A stretch of DNA of 64,000 nucleotides from Pelosinus propionicus DSM 13327 (GTDB lineage: Bacteria; Bacillota; Negativicutes; DSM-13327), in NCBI RefSeq assembly GCF_900114615.1, contig NZ_FOTS01000010.1, forward strand, positions 1 through 64,000, read 5' to 3'. The stretch's first letter is position 1, and every line of letters begins with the position of its first letter. The notes below the pieces were generated by a model that made no database searches, had not been told where the DNA came from, and worked only from the letters and a program-made list of their open reading frames with translations. Below, in pieces: positions 36,040-45,988 of this stretch. The translations under genes and the position numbers were made by a program.

Positions 36040-36079
36040 AAAAATACTGAGCCGCTTTATCATTCAGCTCAGTATTTTT
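36040..36079 (-). terminator. Terminator of the 41.4-36.1 kb operon
   Basis: AAAAATACTGAGC pairs with GCTCAGTATTTTT around a 14-nt loop, ending in T-rich sequence on the minus strand. It lies between the HD-domain gene and the chemoreceptor start. Confidence 0.8.
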
Positions 36080-36131
36080 TACCTACTCAAAAATTAATGG
36101 TTTTGCTAACTGCCAATTATACATGTGATGA

Positions 36132-36689
36132 TTAAATGATTCCATGAAATGATTTAATCATTTCAAAATTCATTACATCCACCTTATTAATAATAACCGC
36201 CTCTGGAGTTCGCAAAGTTCCATCCCCTTCTTTAGCGTGATTAGCAATCGTATGAGCAATATTAGAAGGAATCCCATTACGCATGGCGATTACGGTTCCA
36301 GAGAATGGATGGCGCAATTCTTTGCCCATTTCCGACTTAATAAATTTACCGTCTGTTGTTTTTTTATATTCTACTAATTTACCCACATCGTGTAACAATG
36401 CCCCAGCAATTAATGTATCATAATCCAGTACAGGCGCATCATGCCCCTTATACGTAATCTGGTATTCATCCCAGATCATATGACACATTCTGGTCACAGC
36501 CTGTACATGCACCAGATAGGATACGGACCCTACAGGTACCAGCAGTGTAAATGGTATTTTATTCATATCATCAACACACCAGCCAGACATTGTTAAAGCA
36601 TCTACATAAGAGTTTATAGTTGCTTCTCGGATCGTATCATCTTTAATCCAATTAAACTCGGGCATAACTTTTATTAATTGCTGAATCAC
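36132..36689 (-). CDS. HD-domain metal-dependent hydrolase
   Basis: The 185-aa protein has the HD signature: H in LVHVQAVTR, the doublet LLHDVGK, H in RHPFSGTV and IANHAKEGDG. These proteins hydrolyse phosphate or related esters with divalent metals. The start is GTG 36689, spaced 8 nt from GAGGAG; the frame start at 36698 overlaps that site. It is the last gene of the operon that begins at 41445. Its substrate is unknown. Context suggests a role in processing a breakdown intermediate rather than nucleotide signalling, but that is an inference. Confidence 0.8.
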   Translation of the reverse strand: MIQQLIKVMPEFNWIKDDTIREATINSYVDALTMSGWCVDDMNKIPFTLLVPVGSVSYLVHVQAVTRMCHMIWDEYQITYKGHDAPVLDYDTLIAGALLHDVGKLVEYKKTTDGKFIKSEMGKELRHPFSGTVIAMRNGIPSNIAHTIANHAKEGDGTLRTPEAVIINKVDVMNFEMIKSFHGII

Positions 36690-36727
36690 ATGTATCACTC
36701 CTCATTTTATGAAAGTTAAAAAACTGA

Positions 36728-37876
36728 TCAAAAGTCAATTTGTTTGAACACGATTCTACCATTTAAGATGGTCAACTGCGGTAACAGATATTGATCTGCA
36801 GTAATGGAATCACCAAACTTATCACTTATGATAACCTCTTTACGGGATAATCGAAAGATTGCTACATCAGCTAATGCACCGGGCTTTAAAGTACCAATTT
36901 GCCCCTGCATGCCTACAAATCGAGCCGGCACTATAGTACAAGCTGCTACAATTTGTTCTATGCTCATTCCAAGATTCAAATATTTCATCATAACATATGG
37001 CAGTCCAAATACAAAATTTCCATATAATGTGCCCGATGTAACATCACTGCTTATAATATCCGGCAAAAAGCCTTCTTTTATTGCCTGTGCCGCAACCTTC
37101 AGTGAAAAATTATTGCGGCCATTGGCTGCATCAAATAAAATACCGGCATCCTGAGCCTTAAATAAGGAAGGTTTTACTTTACCATCTTCAGACAAAATAG
37201 TTTGCCCTGTTCCATGATGAACATGACAGAAAACATCACCAGGTCTCAAGTAATTTATTATTTCTTCTATTGGGCCAGGCGGATTCGTGGTATGTACCAC
37301 CACCGGACAGTTTAGTTCTTCAGCAACTTTTATCGTGGCTTCCAGAGGTTTCATACCAAGCTCACCTACAATTTCAGTTGACTGTCTAACTTTAAGACCT
37401 ACGATCTGCCCCGAATATCGCTCCAACAGTCTCTTGATATTTGCTTCATCATAACAGACAGGATTAAGTTCCTCATGAAAACGATTCGTTATGATGCCTC
37501 CTGAAGAAACATTTAGCAGACCAAATAAACGCATCTGATTATGATTGACAATAGCTTGTACAAAACTTTCATAATTGGCAGCACCACAACTGCCTGCATC
37601 AACGGCAGTTGTGACGCCCATCGGCAGCAATGATACATCCGGATTGATCCCGGCATCCGTACCGCCATTAAATAGATGTGCATGAAAATCAATGAGTCCA
37701 GGCATTACCAAGCAGCCTTGTGCATCAATTGTCTGCCCTGCTTCAACTGTGGCTCCTGGCTGAGATTCAACAATTCGGTTTCCCTTTATAAGCACTTCAC
37801 CTGAGCCTGATACTCCTTGTTCAGGATCAATTATTGTACCATTCATTATACGTATATCAACTTTAAGTCTAGGCAT
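36728..37876 (-). CDS. Amidohydrolase/deacetylase family protein
   Basis: The 382-aa protein has the dihydroorotase-like amidohydrolase fold. It shows MPGLIDFHAHLF (first metal HxH), MGVTTAVDAGSCG, GLKVRQ (lysine position), VVVHTTNP and VFCHVHHGTGQ (metal His), SDV (catalytic Asp), and a C-terminal GTLKPGALADVAIF. This pattern fits the amidohydrolase/deacetylase group that includes the EF_0837/AHA_3915-type proteins, acting on N-acyl or cyclic amide substrates. GGAGGAG precedes the ATG 37876 start. It follows the DASS carrier by 27 nt in the operon. The substrate is unknown. Confidence 0.82.
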   Translation of the reverse strand: MPRLKVDIRIMNGTIIDPEQGVSGSGEVLIKGNRIVESQPGATVEAGQTIDAQGCLVMPGLIDFHAHLFNGGTDAGINPDVSLLPMGVTTAVDAGSCGAANYESFVQAIVNHNQMRLFGLLNVSSGGIITNRFHEELNPVCYDEANIKRLLERYSGQIVGLKVRQSTEIVGELGMKPLEATIKVAEELNCPVVVHTTNPPGPIEEIINYLRPGDVFCHVHHGTGQTILSEDGKVKPSLFKAQDAGILFDAANGRNNFSLKVAAQAIKEGFLPDIISSDVTSGTLYGNFVFGLPYVMMKYLNLGMSIEQIVAACTIVPARFVGMQGQIGTLKPGALADVAIFRLSRKEVIISDKFGDSITADQYLLPQLTILNGRIVFKQIDF

Positions 37877-37903
37877 TGCTTTCGACTCCTCCAATCCAGT
37901 GTT

Positions 37904-39307
37904 TTACCAAATACCAATCACTTTCCAATACGGCAGACTTACGATAAAGTTAACGACGAAACTAACGAAAGCCATTGTCGCACCAAGCTTCCACCAGGTT
38001 TTCTGGTCAACGTAACCCGAACCAAACAAAACCGGGCTTAATGCACCGCCGTAATGAGTTAACATACCAGCATATCCGCCAGCAAACGCAATGAGAAAAA
38101 CATAGGGAAGAACAGGCAGATTAGCTACCATTCCAAGCGTAAATAGGACTGGAATCATGGTCGCAACGAATGCTGCCATTGATGCAAATACATATCTGAC
38201 TACCACACTAAACAAAACCAACAGTATTAAAATAATCAGCTCATTAACACCTGTAAAATTAATATTAACTGAGATTAACTTTGCTAGCCATTCAAAGAAC
38301 TTAGCTTTAGCTAAAGCATCAGCTAATCCAATAATACCACCATACCATATGAAAGTGCTCCAGGCCCCTTTTGTAGCGAGAATATTCTCCCAAGTCATTA
38401 CACCTGTCCACAAACAGGCAGCCACAAAGCCAATAGCGACTGAAGTTGCATCAATCCCAATAAAAGGTCCTAAAGCCCAGCCCAAAATAGCTAGCACAAA
38501 TAAAACTCCTAATATCTTTTCCCGAATTGACACTGCGCCGAGCTCCGCTAGACCATTTTCAGCAACGGTCTTATTATCGATTTCTTTTAGCTCTGGCGGA
38601 TACAGCTTGTACACCGCATAGGGAATAATCAGCAGAGTAACTAACCCAGGAACAACAGCTGCCTTTGCCCACAACATCCAATCGACCTTAACATGGAGAA
38701 TGCTCTCTGCAAACGATAGGATCAGCGCATTCGGTGCCATGGCTGTAAGAAAGGTATACCCTGTTGTAAAACTTATATAATAAAGAGTCATTGTTAAATA
38801 AGCCCCTACCCGCCTGGCCGTTGAACCAGGAGTTGAACCAAGTACTACTGCAATATTTTGAAAGATTGGATATATAATTCCTCCCGTTCTAGCTGTGTTT
38901 GAGGGAGTAGCTGGGGCTACAACTAGGTCAGTTAATGCCGCAACATAGCCTAACCTAAGAGTAGTACTTCCAAATTTCCCAATTAGAATATATGCCATTC
39001 GCTTGCCAAGTCCTGTGGCAATAAATGCAGTGCCAATCATAAATGCAGAAAAGACCAGCCAGGCTGTTGAGCTGGCATATCCACTTAATAAAACGCCAAT
39101 ATTACCAAAAGATAATCCTGATGCAGCAATCACTCCAAATAAAATCACGGCTTCATCAAATGGTCGGAGAATTAATCCAATAATTGCTGCCATATACATG
39201 GCAAATAGCTGCCAGGCTTTTATGGACAGGCCTTCTGGTGCAGGAAATAACAAAATCACCAGAGGCAATACAATACAAAGGCCAATTTTACATGTTTTAC
39301 TATTCAC
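37904..39307 (-). CDS. DASS/SLC13 family organic-anion:sodium symporter
   Basis: The 467-aa protein has about 11-13 membrane segments. Family features include the SNTARTGGIIYPIF and MAPNALILS segments, the FIWYGGIIGLADAL loop (second half repeat) and C-terminal THYGGALSPVLFGSG. DASS proteins take up di- and tricarboxylates or related anions with sodium. The start is GTG 39307 behind GGGGGG. It sits between the LDH-family dehydrogenase and the amidohydrolase in the operon and is a clear paralogue, not a copy, of the 50033 gene. Confidence 0.9.
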   Translation of the reverse strand: MNSKTCKIGLCIVLPLVILLFPAPEGLSIKAWQLFAMYMAAIIGLILRPFDEAVILFGVIAASGLSFGNIGVLLSGYASSTAWLVFSAFMIGTAFIATGLGKRMAYILIGKFGSTTLRLGYVAALTDLVVAPATPSNTARTGGIIYPIFQNIAVVLGSTPGSTARRVGAYLTMTLYYISFTTGYTFLTAMAPNALILSFAESILHVKVDWMLWAKAAVVPGLVTLLIIPYAVYKLYPPELKEIDNKTVAENGLAELGAVSIREKILGVLFVLAILGWALGPFIGIDATSVAIGFVAACLWTGVMTWENILATKGAWSTFIWYGGIIGLADALAKAKFFEWLAKLISVNINFTGVNELIILILLVLFSVVVRYVFASMAAFVATMIPVLFTLGMVANLPVLPYVFLIAFAGGYAGMLTHYGGALSPVLFGSGYVDQKTWWKLGATMAFVSFVVNFIVSLPYWKVIGIW

Positions 39308-39489
39308 AAAATTCCCCCCAGTTTTCTATCTTTATTTATGCGATAGACATTTTTTCCATATTCAATCTGTTCCCAACATCATCAATATACTGCCCCCTGG
39401 GCTAACTCCCCAATAGAGGGGTTGACCCGGCTAAACCTTGTCTTATATAAACAGAGGGATTACCATTCGGGTCAATAATTCGATCCGGC

Positions 39490-40533
39490 TTATAATTTAG
39501 GAATAGCAAACCTTTCAGCAAGTCCAGCTAATTCCTTTATAACATCCTCTGGTACTGGAATACCTTCGACTTGCCTTTTATCGGCTAGGTTGAATTCGAT
39601 TTCTCCCGGCAGATACACAGGTGAGCCATCCACCGATGGTGAATCTTTTATTCCTCTAATTACTGTGTCAACATTCGTTTTAAAGAAATCAAGATTGATA
39701 AACTTTTCTATATTAATAGCAATAAACAGATGCCCAGTCTTGGATGGGCCTGAGATATCAGTGATATTTTTTACTTCACCAGTAATTCCACTGCCAGTCA
39801 ACACTCCGCATAATAAATCAATCACCAGGGACAAACCAGCGCCCTTCGGTCCACCTACTGGCTCCATAAAACCTTTAAGAGCCGCCTTAGGATCATCCGT
39901 TGGATTACCATCCATATCCCTTGCCCAGCCAAAAGGAATTTTCTCACCCGCTAAAGAGGCACGTCGAATTTTACCGCGAGCCACAACTGAAGTTGACATA
40001 TCTAATATAATGGGTCTTTCTTTGGCAGTTGGTATCCCTATTGCTAAAGGATTGGTACCAACAAGTGGTTTTTTGGTATTATAAGCAGCCATTGCAGGCG
40101 ATGAATTGGTAATAACTAAACCAATCATATTCTTCTTGACTGCCTGCATTGCATAAAAAGCAGCTACGCCAAAATGATTTGAGTTTTTAACTGCTACAAC
40201 AGAGGATCCTGTTGTTTTTGCTTTTTCAATGGCATACGTCATAGCCTTAGTCCCAGCAATTTGTCCAAAACCATTCTGAGCATTTAACAAAGCAGATGCC
40301 AAAAGATCTTTTTCCAATTCCATAGTTGGATCCAGTACCATTGCCCCCGCCTTGACTCGATCTAAATATGTCGTCAAGCGGGCAACACCATGTGAGCTAA
40401 CCCCGCGTAAATCTGCATATAACAAGGATTCAGTAACAATTTCCGCGTTTTGACCACTTAAACCAGCTTTTTGTAATATGGCATTACAGAATTTTTCTAG
40501 CCTTTCAGCCGCTACTACAATCTTTTCACTCAT
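39490..40533 (-). CDS. Malate/L-lactate dehydrogenase (LDH2) family oxidoreductase
   Basis: The 347-aa NAD(P)-dependent enzyme shows LDH2/MDH hallmarks: ADLRGVSSHGVARL (catalytic His), VKNSNHFGVAAFYA, PLVGTNPLAIGIPT, ILDMSTSVVARGKI, GGPKGAGLSLVIDLLCGVLTG. This fold includes malate, ureidoglycolate, 2,3-diketogulonate and (R)-sulfolactate (ComC) dehydrogenases. The start at 40533 is set by GAGGAG 8 nt upstream. It is the second gene of the operon behind the -24/-12 promoter. Substrate is open; a 2-hydroxy acid is implied by the family. Confidence 0.88.
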   Translation of the reverse strand: MSEKIVVAAERLEKFCNAILQKAGLSGQNAEIVTESLLYADLRGVSSHGVARLTTYLDRVKAGAMVLDPTMELEKDLLASALLNAQNGFGQIAGTKAMTYAIEKAKTTGSSVVAVKNSNHFGVAAFYAMQAVKKNMIGLVITNSSPAMAAYNTKKPLVGTNPLAIGIPTAKERPIILDMSTSVVARGKIRRASLAGEKIPFGWARDMDGNPTDDPKAALKGFMEPVGGPKGAGLSLVIDLLCGVLTGSGITGEVKNITDISGPSKTGHLFIAINIEKFINLDFFKTNVDTVIRGIKDSPSVDGSPVYLPGEIEFNLADKRQVEGIPVPEDVIKELAGLAERFAIPKL

Positions 40534-40569
40534 TTTTTTCACTCCTCAGTTATTGTAAAGTTTTCTATT

Positions 40570-41445
40570 TCATTTATCAAACATAGTAAAAATCTCATGA
40601 AAATCATTTGGGGGAACACCCTTAAAAAACTCTTTAAACTTCTGATCCGTGCACCATTTAAGCTTAGCTTTTGTTGCTTTCGACATGGTGCTGTCAACCT
40701 GTAGATTATTTAATGTTGTAAGTACTTCATCCATCTCATGTTCGCGTCGTTCAGAATGTATTACGCCTCTAGTCAACAGACCATTGATAATGGGTAAGAA
40801 AGGGCCATCTGTTAACGTCTCTTCTATAGAGGCCAGAACATCATCTTCAATACCGTACTGATGGCTTGCCATTACGGTTTCTAATAATAAAGTAACAAAG
40901 CCTTTCATAAATATGCTGCGAAACATTTTGGATGCGGATGACTTGCCTGCAGGTCCCTCTAGCAATGTAATGTTCATTCCATAACGGTTCATCGTTTCCG
41001 CGAACTCTTTAGCTCCAGCTCCTGATGCCAGCATTGGTACTTTATGTCCATTTCCTGGAACAGTCCCCATTACTGCAACATCTACAAACAGAGCTTTTGT
41101 TTTTGATACAATTTCATTTGCAGCAACTTTAGTATCAGGACCTGCAGAATTAATGTCCACATATAGTTGCCCTGATTTAAGATATATTGCACTTTCTTCA
41201 GCTAGTGCAACGGCAAGATTCGCGCTGACAGAAGAAATTACAATATCCGATATTTCAATTAATTCTGAAATGCTTTTTACAAGATTCACACCAGCATCTT
41301 TTGCCCTTTGAGTGACGATCTTCGACTGTGGTTCGATATTCCAAAATTTATCATAAGCATGAATGTGTATAATTCCTTCTCCAGCTAAACCAGCTGCAAT
41401 ATTAAAAGAAGCTTCTCCAAATCCAATAAAACCAATCTTAAACAT
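40570..41445 (-). CDS. NAD-binding beta-hydroxyacid dehydrogenase-like protein
   Basis: The 291-aa protein begins with the Rossmann motif IGFIGFGEASFNIAAGL and continues with a 6-phosphogluconate-dehydrogenase-type N-domain (VISSVSANLAV, YVDINSAGPDTK, DVAVMGTVPGNGHKVP) and an all-helical C-domain in which SSASKMFRSIFMKG carries the catalytic-type lysine position. This fits the DUF1932-containing branch of the beta-hydroxyacid dehydrogenases. AAAGGAG lies 8 nt before ATG 41445. It is the first gene of the operon, about 165 nt after a sigma-54 promoter. Confidence 0.85.
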   Translation of the reverse strand: MFKIGFIGFGEASFNIAAGLAGEGIIHIHAYDKFWNIEPQSKIVTQRAKDAGVNLVKSISELIEISDIVISSVSANLAVALAEESAIYLKSGQLYVDINSAGPDTKVAANEIVSKTKALFVDVAVMGTVPGNGHKVPMLASGAGAKEFAETMNRYGMNITLLEGPAGKSSASKMFRSIFMKGFVTLLLETVMASHQYGIEDDVLASIEETLTDGPFLPIINGLLTRGVIHSERREHEMDEVLTTLNNLQVDSTMSKATKAKLKWCTDQKFKEFFKGVPPNDFHEIFTMFDK

Positions 41446-41609
41446 AACTATAACTCCTTTGATTTTTTTTTGCCTAGCAAAGCTACATCATAATCCCTCC
41501 ACATAATGATCGTACAAGATTTCACTAGTTTTACATGAAAATACTGTCTTTTTGAATCCCACAGTCTATATCTCTTATTACCGTTATCAATACCGCACAT
41601 CATAGTTAA

Positions 41610-41627
41610 TTGCATGAACCATGCCAG
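41610..41627 (-). promoter_or_regulatory. Sigma-54 promoter of the 41445-36132 operon
   Basis: On the minus strand CTGGCATGGTTCATGCAA has the -24 GG and -12 GC at the required distance. It resembles the other three island promoters. The gap 41446-41793 also holds AAGCTACAT (41479-41487), close to the UAS motif but lying downstream of the promoter, and the TTG start of the regulator gene on the + strand. No other gene is seen there. Confidence 0.75.
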
Positions 41628-41793
41628 ATTTTTTAAAAATCAGAAAAATTTTATTTCACATAAGAAAATCCTTTATTTATAGGCTTTGTAGGTTCTTTTA
41701 ATACGATGCGAAGAGAAGATCAGTTGAGCCAATTTATTAGTTTTGATATAATTAGTACAACTATTGTTGCATTCCGTTGCGAGGTGATGAATT

Positions 41794-43665
41794 TTGTCTA
41801 AGATACTATTAATCTTGCCCGATAAAGACTTACTGCCCTTTGCCAAAGAAACTTTGACTACGATCTACCCTGATATTGAAGTAGTAGCAGCAATTGCCGA
41901 TCAGGGAGTTGACATTGTCAAGGAAAAACTAGCCTCTGGTTTAGAAGTGGTAGCAGCCCGCGCGGTAACCGCTGCCGCTATTCGCCGGGCAGACCTTAAT
42001 GTGGCAGTGGTAGAAATTCCTCGAACCAGTTTTGACATTATCAGGACAATTGATGAAGCTAATCTGCATGGGAAAAAATTGGCCTTCATTTCTTACTCCG
42101 AAAAAATATGGGGGATTGACTTCTTCTCCGATGCATTGGGAGTCATGATTCGTCAATATACTGTTAGCTATAAGAAAGATTATGAAAAAGAGATATTGGC
42201 AGCCTGTGCGGATGGTGCTGAAGTAATCCTGGGCGGCTTCACCGTTGTAAAGACTGCCCAACACCATAAGATCCCTTGTGCCCTAATTCGTCTCGGTAAA
42301 GAAAGCTTATTGCAAGCGGCTCATGAAGCCATACATATTCAAGAAGCATTAGACAACGAAGCGGCTAAGCGAGGGGTTTTCGGCACTATTTTGGATTATT
42401 CTGATGAAGGTATCATTACAATTGATAAAAGCCATCGCATTACAGCATTTAATCCACTTGCCCAAAAATTTACCCGCATCAGTAAATTGGCAGCTCTAGG
42501 GCAGCCAATTGAAACGATCTTACCACAATTTAATTTGGAGAAAGTTGCTGATCTCGGCAAAGAAGACTTGCATAGCATTGTTGAAGTCGGAAAGGTAAAA
42601 ATCATGTGCAACAAAGTGCCAATAACTGTTAATAAGAAATTGTATGGCGCTGTTGCTACCTTTCAAGAGATTGGAAAAATACAAGAAATGGAAAGCAAAA
42701 TCCGTCAGCAAATCTATGCGCGCGGACATCTTGCCAAATTCCATTTCGAAGATATTCTTGGGAAAAGCTCAAGTATTTTAAGCACAGTCGAGATTGCAAA
42801 AAACTTTGCAGCTACTAATTCTAGCATTTTAATTTTAGGTGAAACCGGTACGGGAAAAGAAGTTTTTGCACAAAGCATTCATAATGCAAGCAAACGAGCT
42901 AAAGGTCCTTTTGTTGCCATAAATTGTGCCGCATTGCCTGCACAGATTCTTGAAAGTGAACTTTTCGGCTATGTTGGCGGAGCCTTTACAGGAGCTAACA
43001 AAGAAGGAAATCCTGGCTTGTTTGAAGTTGCTCATGGTGGCACTATTTTATTGGATGAAATCGCTGAAATGGACTATGTAAACCAAGGCAGACTCCTTCG
43101 CGTACTTCAGGAGAAAACAATCGTAAGATTAGGCAGCCATAAAGTCATTCCTGTCGATGTACGTGTTATTTCAGCTACAAATAAAGACTTAGAGGTGTTG
43201 ATTCAAGAAAATAAATTTCGAAATGACTTATATTATCGTTTAAATGTACTAAACTTAGAACTACCATCACTAAGAACTAGAAAATCCGACATTCGATTTT
43301 ACGTCGAAAATTTTGCCCAGGAAATTGTTGCAAATTCAGGCGTTATTCCAAAATTCACCCCAGATACAATACGTATTCTTGAAGAATACCCCTGGCCTGG
43401 AAACATACGAGAACTTAAAAACATCGTAGAGAGAATCGTTGCAACGGCAAAAACATCAATTATTAGCAGTACGTTTCTTGAAAGCATTTTTCACAAAAAA
43501 AAATCAAGTCTTTCTGCTTTATCCCAAAAAGAAAAACGGCTTATTCAAGAAATTCAGCAGGCATTACAAAATACAAATGGAAACACGACTGCTGCTTCCA
43601 AGTTGCTGGGAATTAACCGCACAACTCTCTGGCGGCGAATGCAAAAGTTTAAAATAGAATATTAA
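41794..43665 (+). CDS. Sigma-54 activator with PrpR_N and PAS domains (regulator 1)
   Basis: This is a 623-aa enhancer-binding protein. Residues 1-175 form a PrpR_N ligand-sensing domain ([33 protein letters not shown]). Residues about 195-300 form a PAS domain ([22 protein letters not shown]). The AAA+ domain has Walker A GETGTGKE, the sigma-54 contact GAFTGA, Walker [11 protein letters not shown] and a [17 protein letters not shown] arginine region. A Fis-type HTH ends it ([20 protein letters not shown]). The start is TTG 41794, with GAGGTG 7 nt upstream. It is divergent from the operon beginning at 41445, the natural target, and faces a sibling regulator at 43811. Confidence 0.92.
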   Translation: MSKILLILPDKDLLPFAKETLTTIYPDIEVVAAIADQGVDIVKEKLASGLEVVAARAVTAAAIRRADLNVAVVEIPRTSFDIIRTIDEANLHGKKLAFISYSEKIWGIDFFSDALGVMIRQYTVSYKKDYEKEILAACADGAEVILGGFTVVKTAQHHKIPCALIRLGKESLLQAAHEAIHIQEALDNEAAKRGVFGTILDYSDEGIITIDKSHRITAFNPLAQKFTRISKLAALGQPIETILPQFNLEKVADLGKEDLHSIVEVGKVKIMCNKVPITVNKKLYGAVATFQEIGKIQEMESKIRQQIYARGHLAKFHFEDILGKSSSILSTVEIAKNFAATNSSILILGETGTGKEVFAQSIHNASKRAKGPFVAINCAALPAQILESELFGYVGGAFTGANKEGNPGLFEVAHGGTILLDEIAEMDYVNQGRLLRVLQEKTIVRLGSHKVIPVDVRVISATNKDLEVLIQENKFRNDLYYRLNVLNLELPSLRTRKSDIRFYVENFAQEIVANSGVIPKFTPDTIRILEEYPWPGNIRELKNIVERIVATAKTSIISSTFLESIFHKKKSSLSALSQKEKRLIQEIQQALQNTNGNTTAASKLLGINRTTLWRRMQKFKIEY

Positions 43666-43699
43666 TAAGCTTATCCATTGTAAAGATAGATATATGACT

Positions 43700-43761
43700 A
43701 TGATCAAAAAGAGAGGCTGTATTGAAATAATCGCTTCAATACAGCCCCTCTTTTTGATCAT
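43700..43761. terminator. Bidirectional terminator between the two regulators
   Basis: ATGATCAAAAAGAG-x-GGCTGTATTGAA pairs with TTCAATACAGCC-x-CTCTTTTTGATCAT around an 8-nt loop, giving T-runs on both strands for the convergent genes. Confidence 0.9.
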
Positions 43762-43810
43762 AAGAGCCCCCCAAATTAACCACCTTAATGTGAATGTAAT
43801 ACCGAATAAT

Positions 43811-45682
43811 TTAATACTCTATATTCAACTTTTGCATTCTTCTTCGCAATGTCATACGATGAATCCCTAGTATTTGAGCAGCCGCTGTATAATTACCCTT
43901 AGCGTCTTTAAGAGCAGACATAATTTCGCGTGTTACACGATCTTCTTTGGAAGAAGGAGCATTGATGCTGATTCTTCTTTTTCTTAGATTCATTGATAAT
44001 ACTTTACTATTTATAACATCACTTTTACAAGTTGCCACAACTCTTTCCATGACATTCTTAAGTTCCCGAATATTACCTAACCAAGCATGATCTTCCAACA
44101 ACTGTAGAGCATCTTTTGTTAATCGGAATCTTCTACCCATATCTGCAGAAAGTTCACGTAAAAAAGTTTCCGCATATAAATGAATATCAGCTTTACGTTC
44201 CTTTAACGGCGGTAATTCTAAAGTTAATACATTTAAACGATAATACAAATCATCACGGAATTTATTTTCATCAATCAACTCTTCTAAATTCTTATTCGTT
44301 GCTGCAATGACACGTACATCAACGGGAATGACCTTATGGCTTCCTAGACGCACTACAGTTTTTTCTTGAAGTACTCGCAATAGACGTCCTTGATTAACAT
44401 AATCTGTTTCAGCAATTTCATCAAGAAAAATTGTTCCTCCATGGGCTACTTCAAATAGGCCTTGTTTGCCTTCTTTGTTAGCTCCTGTGAAGGCGCCGCC
44501 TACATAGCCAAATAGTTCACTTTCAAGGATCTGTGCAGGCAATGCTGCGCAATTTATGGCAATAAAAGGACCATCAGCCCGCTTACTAGCATTGTGAATA
44601 CTCTGAGCAAAATACTCTTTGCCTGTTCCAGTCTCACCTAGAACTAATATATTAGAATTAGTCACTGCAAAATCTTTTGCCATTTCAATGGCCTCAATCA
44701 TAATAGGACTCTTCCCAACAATATCTGAAAATCCAATTTTCGCCACATGTCCACGCGCATATATTTTCCGACGGATTACTTCTTCCATCTGCTGAATTTT
44801 GCTGATATCTTGAAAAGTTGCTACAGCACCATAAGGCCTGCCGTTTACAGTAATCGGTATTTTATTGCAGATAACTTTTGTACCATTCACATCAATAATA
44901 TTATGTAAGCTTTCTATACCACTATCCACCGTTTCACTCAAGTGAAATTGCGGTAAAACAGAAGCAGCATTTTGCCCAAAGGCACTTACCTTGTCAATTC
45001 TTACAAGCTGCTGCGCTTTAGGATTAAGCGCAGTAATGTTATGTTCTTGATCAATCGTGACAATTCCATCATAAGCATAATCAATAATCGTACTAAAAAA
45101 TCCACTTTTAGCGGCTTCAATTTCTAACGCTTTTTGAATTTGTACCGCTTCACGTGCAGCTTGCAGCAAACTTTCCCTTCCGAGTTTTAATAAAATATAA
45201 GGAATGCCATGATGTTTAGCTGCTGCTACAACCCTAGCTCCCCCCAACATCACATTAGCACCACGAGAAGCTGCCTCTTTCACAGCTTGTTCTATGTTAT
45301 CTCCATAATGCACGACATGCTGAAAAAGGGTTACACCTAAAACATCGGCCAACGTATCTAAACCAAACACGGTTGTTGAGTAGGTAATAAAAGCGATTGT
45401 TTGGCCACGAAGATCTTCTTCACATATGGCACGAATAATATCAATACTTGTAATTGGGATCTCTACAACCGTAATATTTACTTCTGCCTGCTTAATCGTT
45501 AGTGCTGTTCCTGCCCGCGCAGCTACCACATCCACACCCTGGGCAATATAATCCTGAACTACTTTCACAGCTTGATTGGAAAATGCTGTACTTAACTCAA
45601 TATCAATATGACTTTCTCCCAAAACATCTCTGGCTTGGGCAATCATGGCTTCATCCGAAACTAGAAATAGTATTTTAGACAC
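43811..45682 (-). CDS. Sigma-54 activator with PrpR_N and PAS domains (regulator 2)
   Basis: The protein has exactly the same length (623 aa) and domain order as the 41794 regulator: PrpR_N (GVDVVAARAGTALTIKQA, ITVVEIPITSIDIIR), PAS (IIDYAYDGIVTIDQEHNITALN), AAA+ ([22 protein letters not shown]) and Fis HTH (NYTAAAQILGIHRMTLRRRM). The core domain is nearly the same as its sibling; the sensor and the recognition helix differ more, so the two probably sense different ligands and overlap in DNA sites. The start is GTG 45682. It lies between the LDH/DASS operon and the RraA gene, both with -24/-12 promoters. Confidence 0.92.
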   Translation of the reverse strand: MSKILFLVSDEAMIAQARDVLGESHIDIELSTAFSNQAVKVVQDYIAQGVDVVAARAGTALTIKQAEVNITVVEIPITSIDIIRAICEEDLRGQTIAFITYSTTVFGLDTLADVLGVTLFQHVVHYGDNIEQAVKEAASRGANVMLGGARVVAAAKHHGIPYILLKLGRESLLQAAREAVQIQKALEIEAAKSGFFSTIIDYAYDGIVTIDQEHNITALNPKAQQLVRIDKVSAFGQNAASVLPQFHLSETVDSGIESLHNIIDVNGTKVICNKIPITVNGRPYGAVATFQDISKIQQMEEVIRRKIYARGHVAKIGFSDIVGKSPIMIEAIEMAKDFAVTNSNILVLGETGTGKEYFAQSIHNASKRADGPFIAINCAALPAQILESELFGYVGGAFTGANKEGKQGLFEVAHGGTIFLDEIAETDYVNQGRLLRVLQEKTVVRLGSHKVIPVDVRVIAATNKNLEELIDENKFRDDLYYRLNVLTLELPPLKERKADIHLYAETFLRELSADMGRRFRLTKDALQLLEDHAWLGNIRELKNVMERVVATCKSDVINSKVLSMNLRKRRISINAPSSKEDRVTREIMSALKDAKGNYTAAAQILGIHRMTLRRRMQKLNIEY

Positions 45683-45907
45683 AATAAATCACTCCGCATA
45701 ATTTTGTAGCAACTTATATCATAATAGCACACTAATTATAGCAGCTTGAATTTTCTTGATCTAGTTTTCCCCAAAAATAATTCTTCAGATTCATAAAGTC
45801 AGTAAATTAAATATATTAAATTCATAGTATCTTCTTTTTGAATTACAATGTAATCCACTAAACGATATGACTATGACCTCAAAACTGATATCCTTCAATT
45901 GCTACTA

Positions 45908-45957
45908 TAACAAAGAATGAGACCTACTCTTTAGAGTAAGGCTCATTTCTTTATTAT
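45908..45957 (-). terminator. Terminator of the RraA-family gene
   Basis: An AATAAAGAAATGAG-CCTTACTCT half pairs with AGAGTA-GGTCTCATTCTTTGTTAT around a tight loop. It is about 30 nt past the stop codon at 45989. The rest of the 45683-45988 gap is AT-rich, with nothing further seen. Confidence 0.75.
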
Positions 45958-45988
45958 AGCTATTATTAAATTATACTAACTCTTTGTA

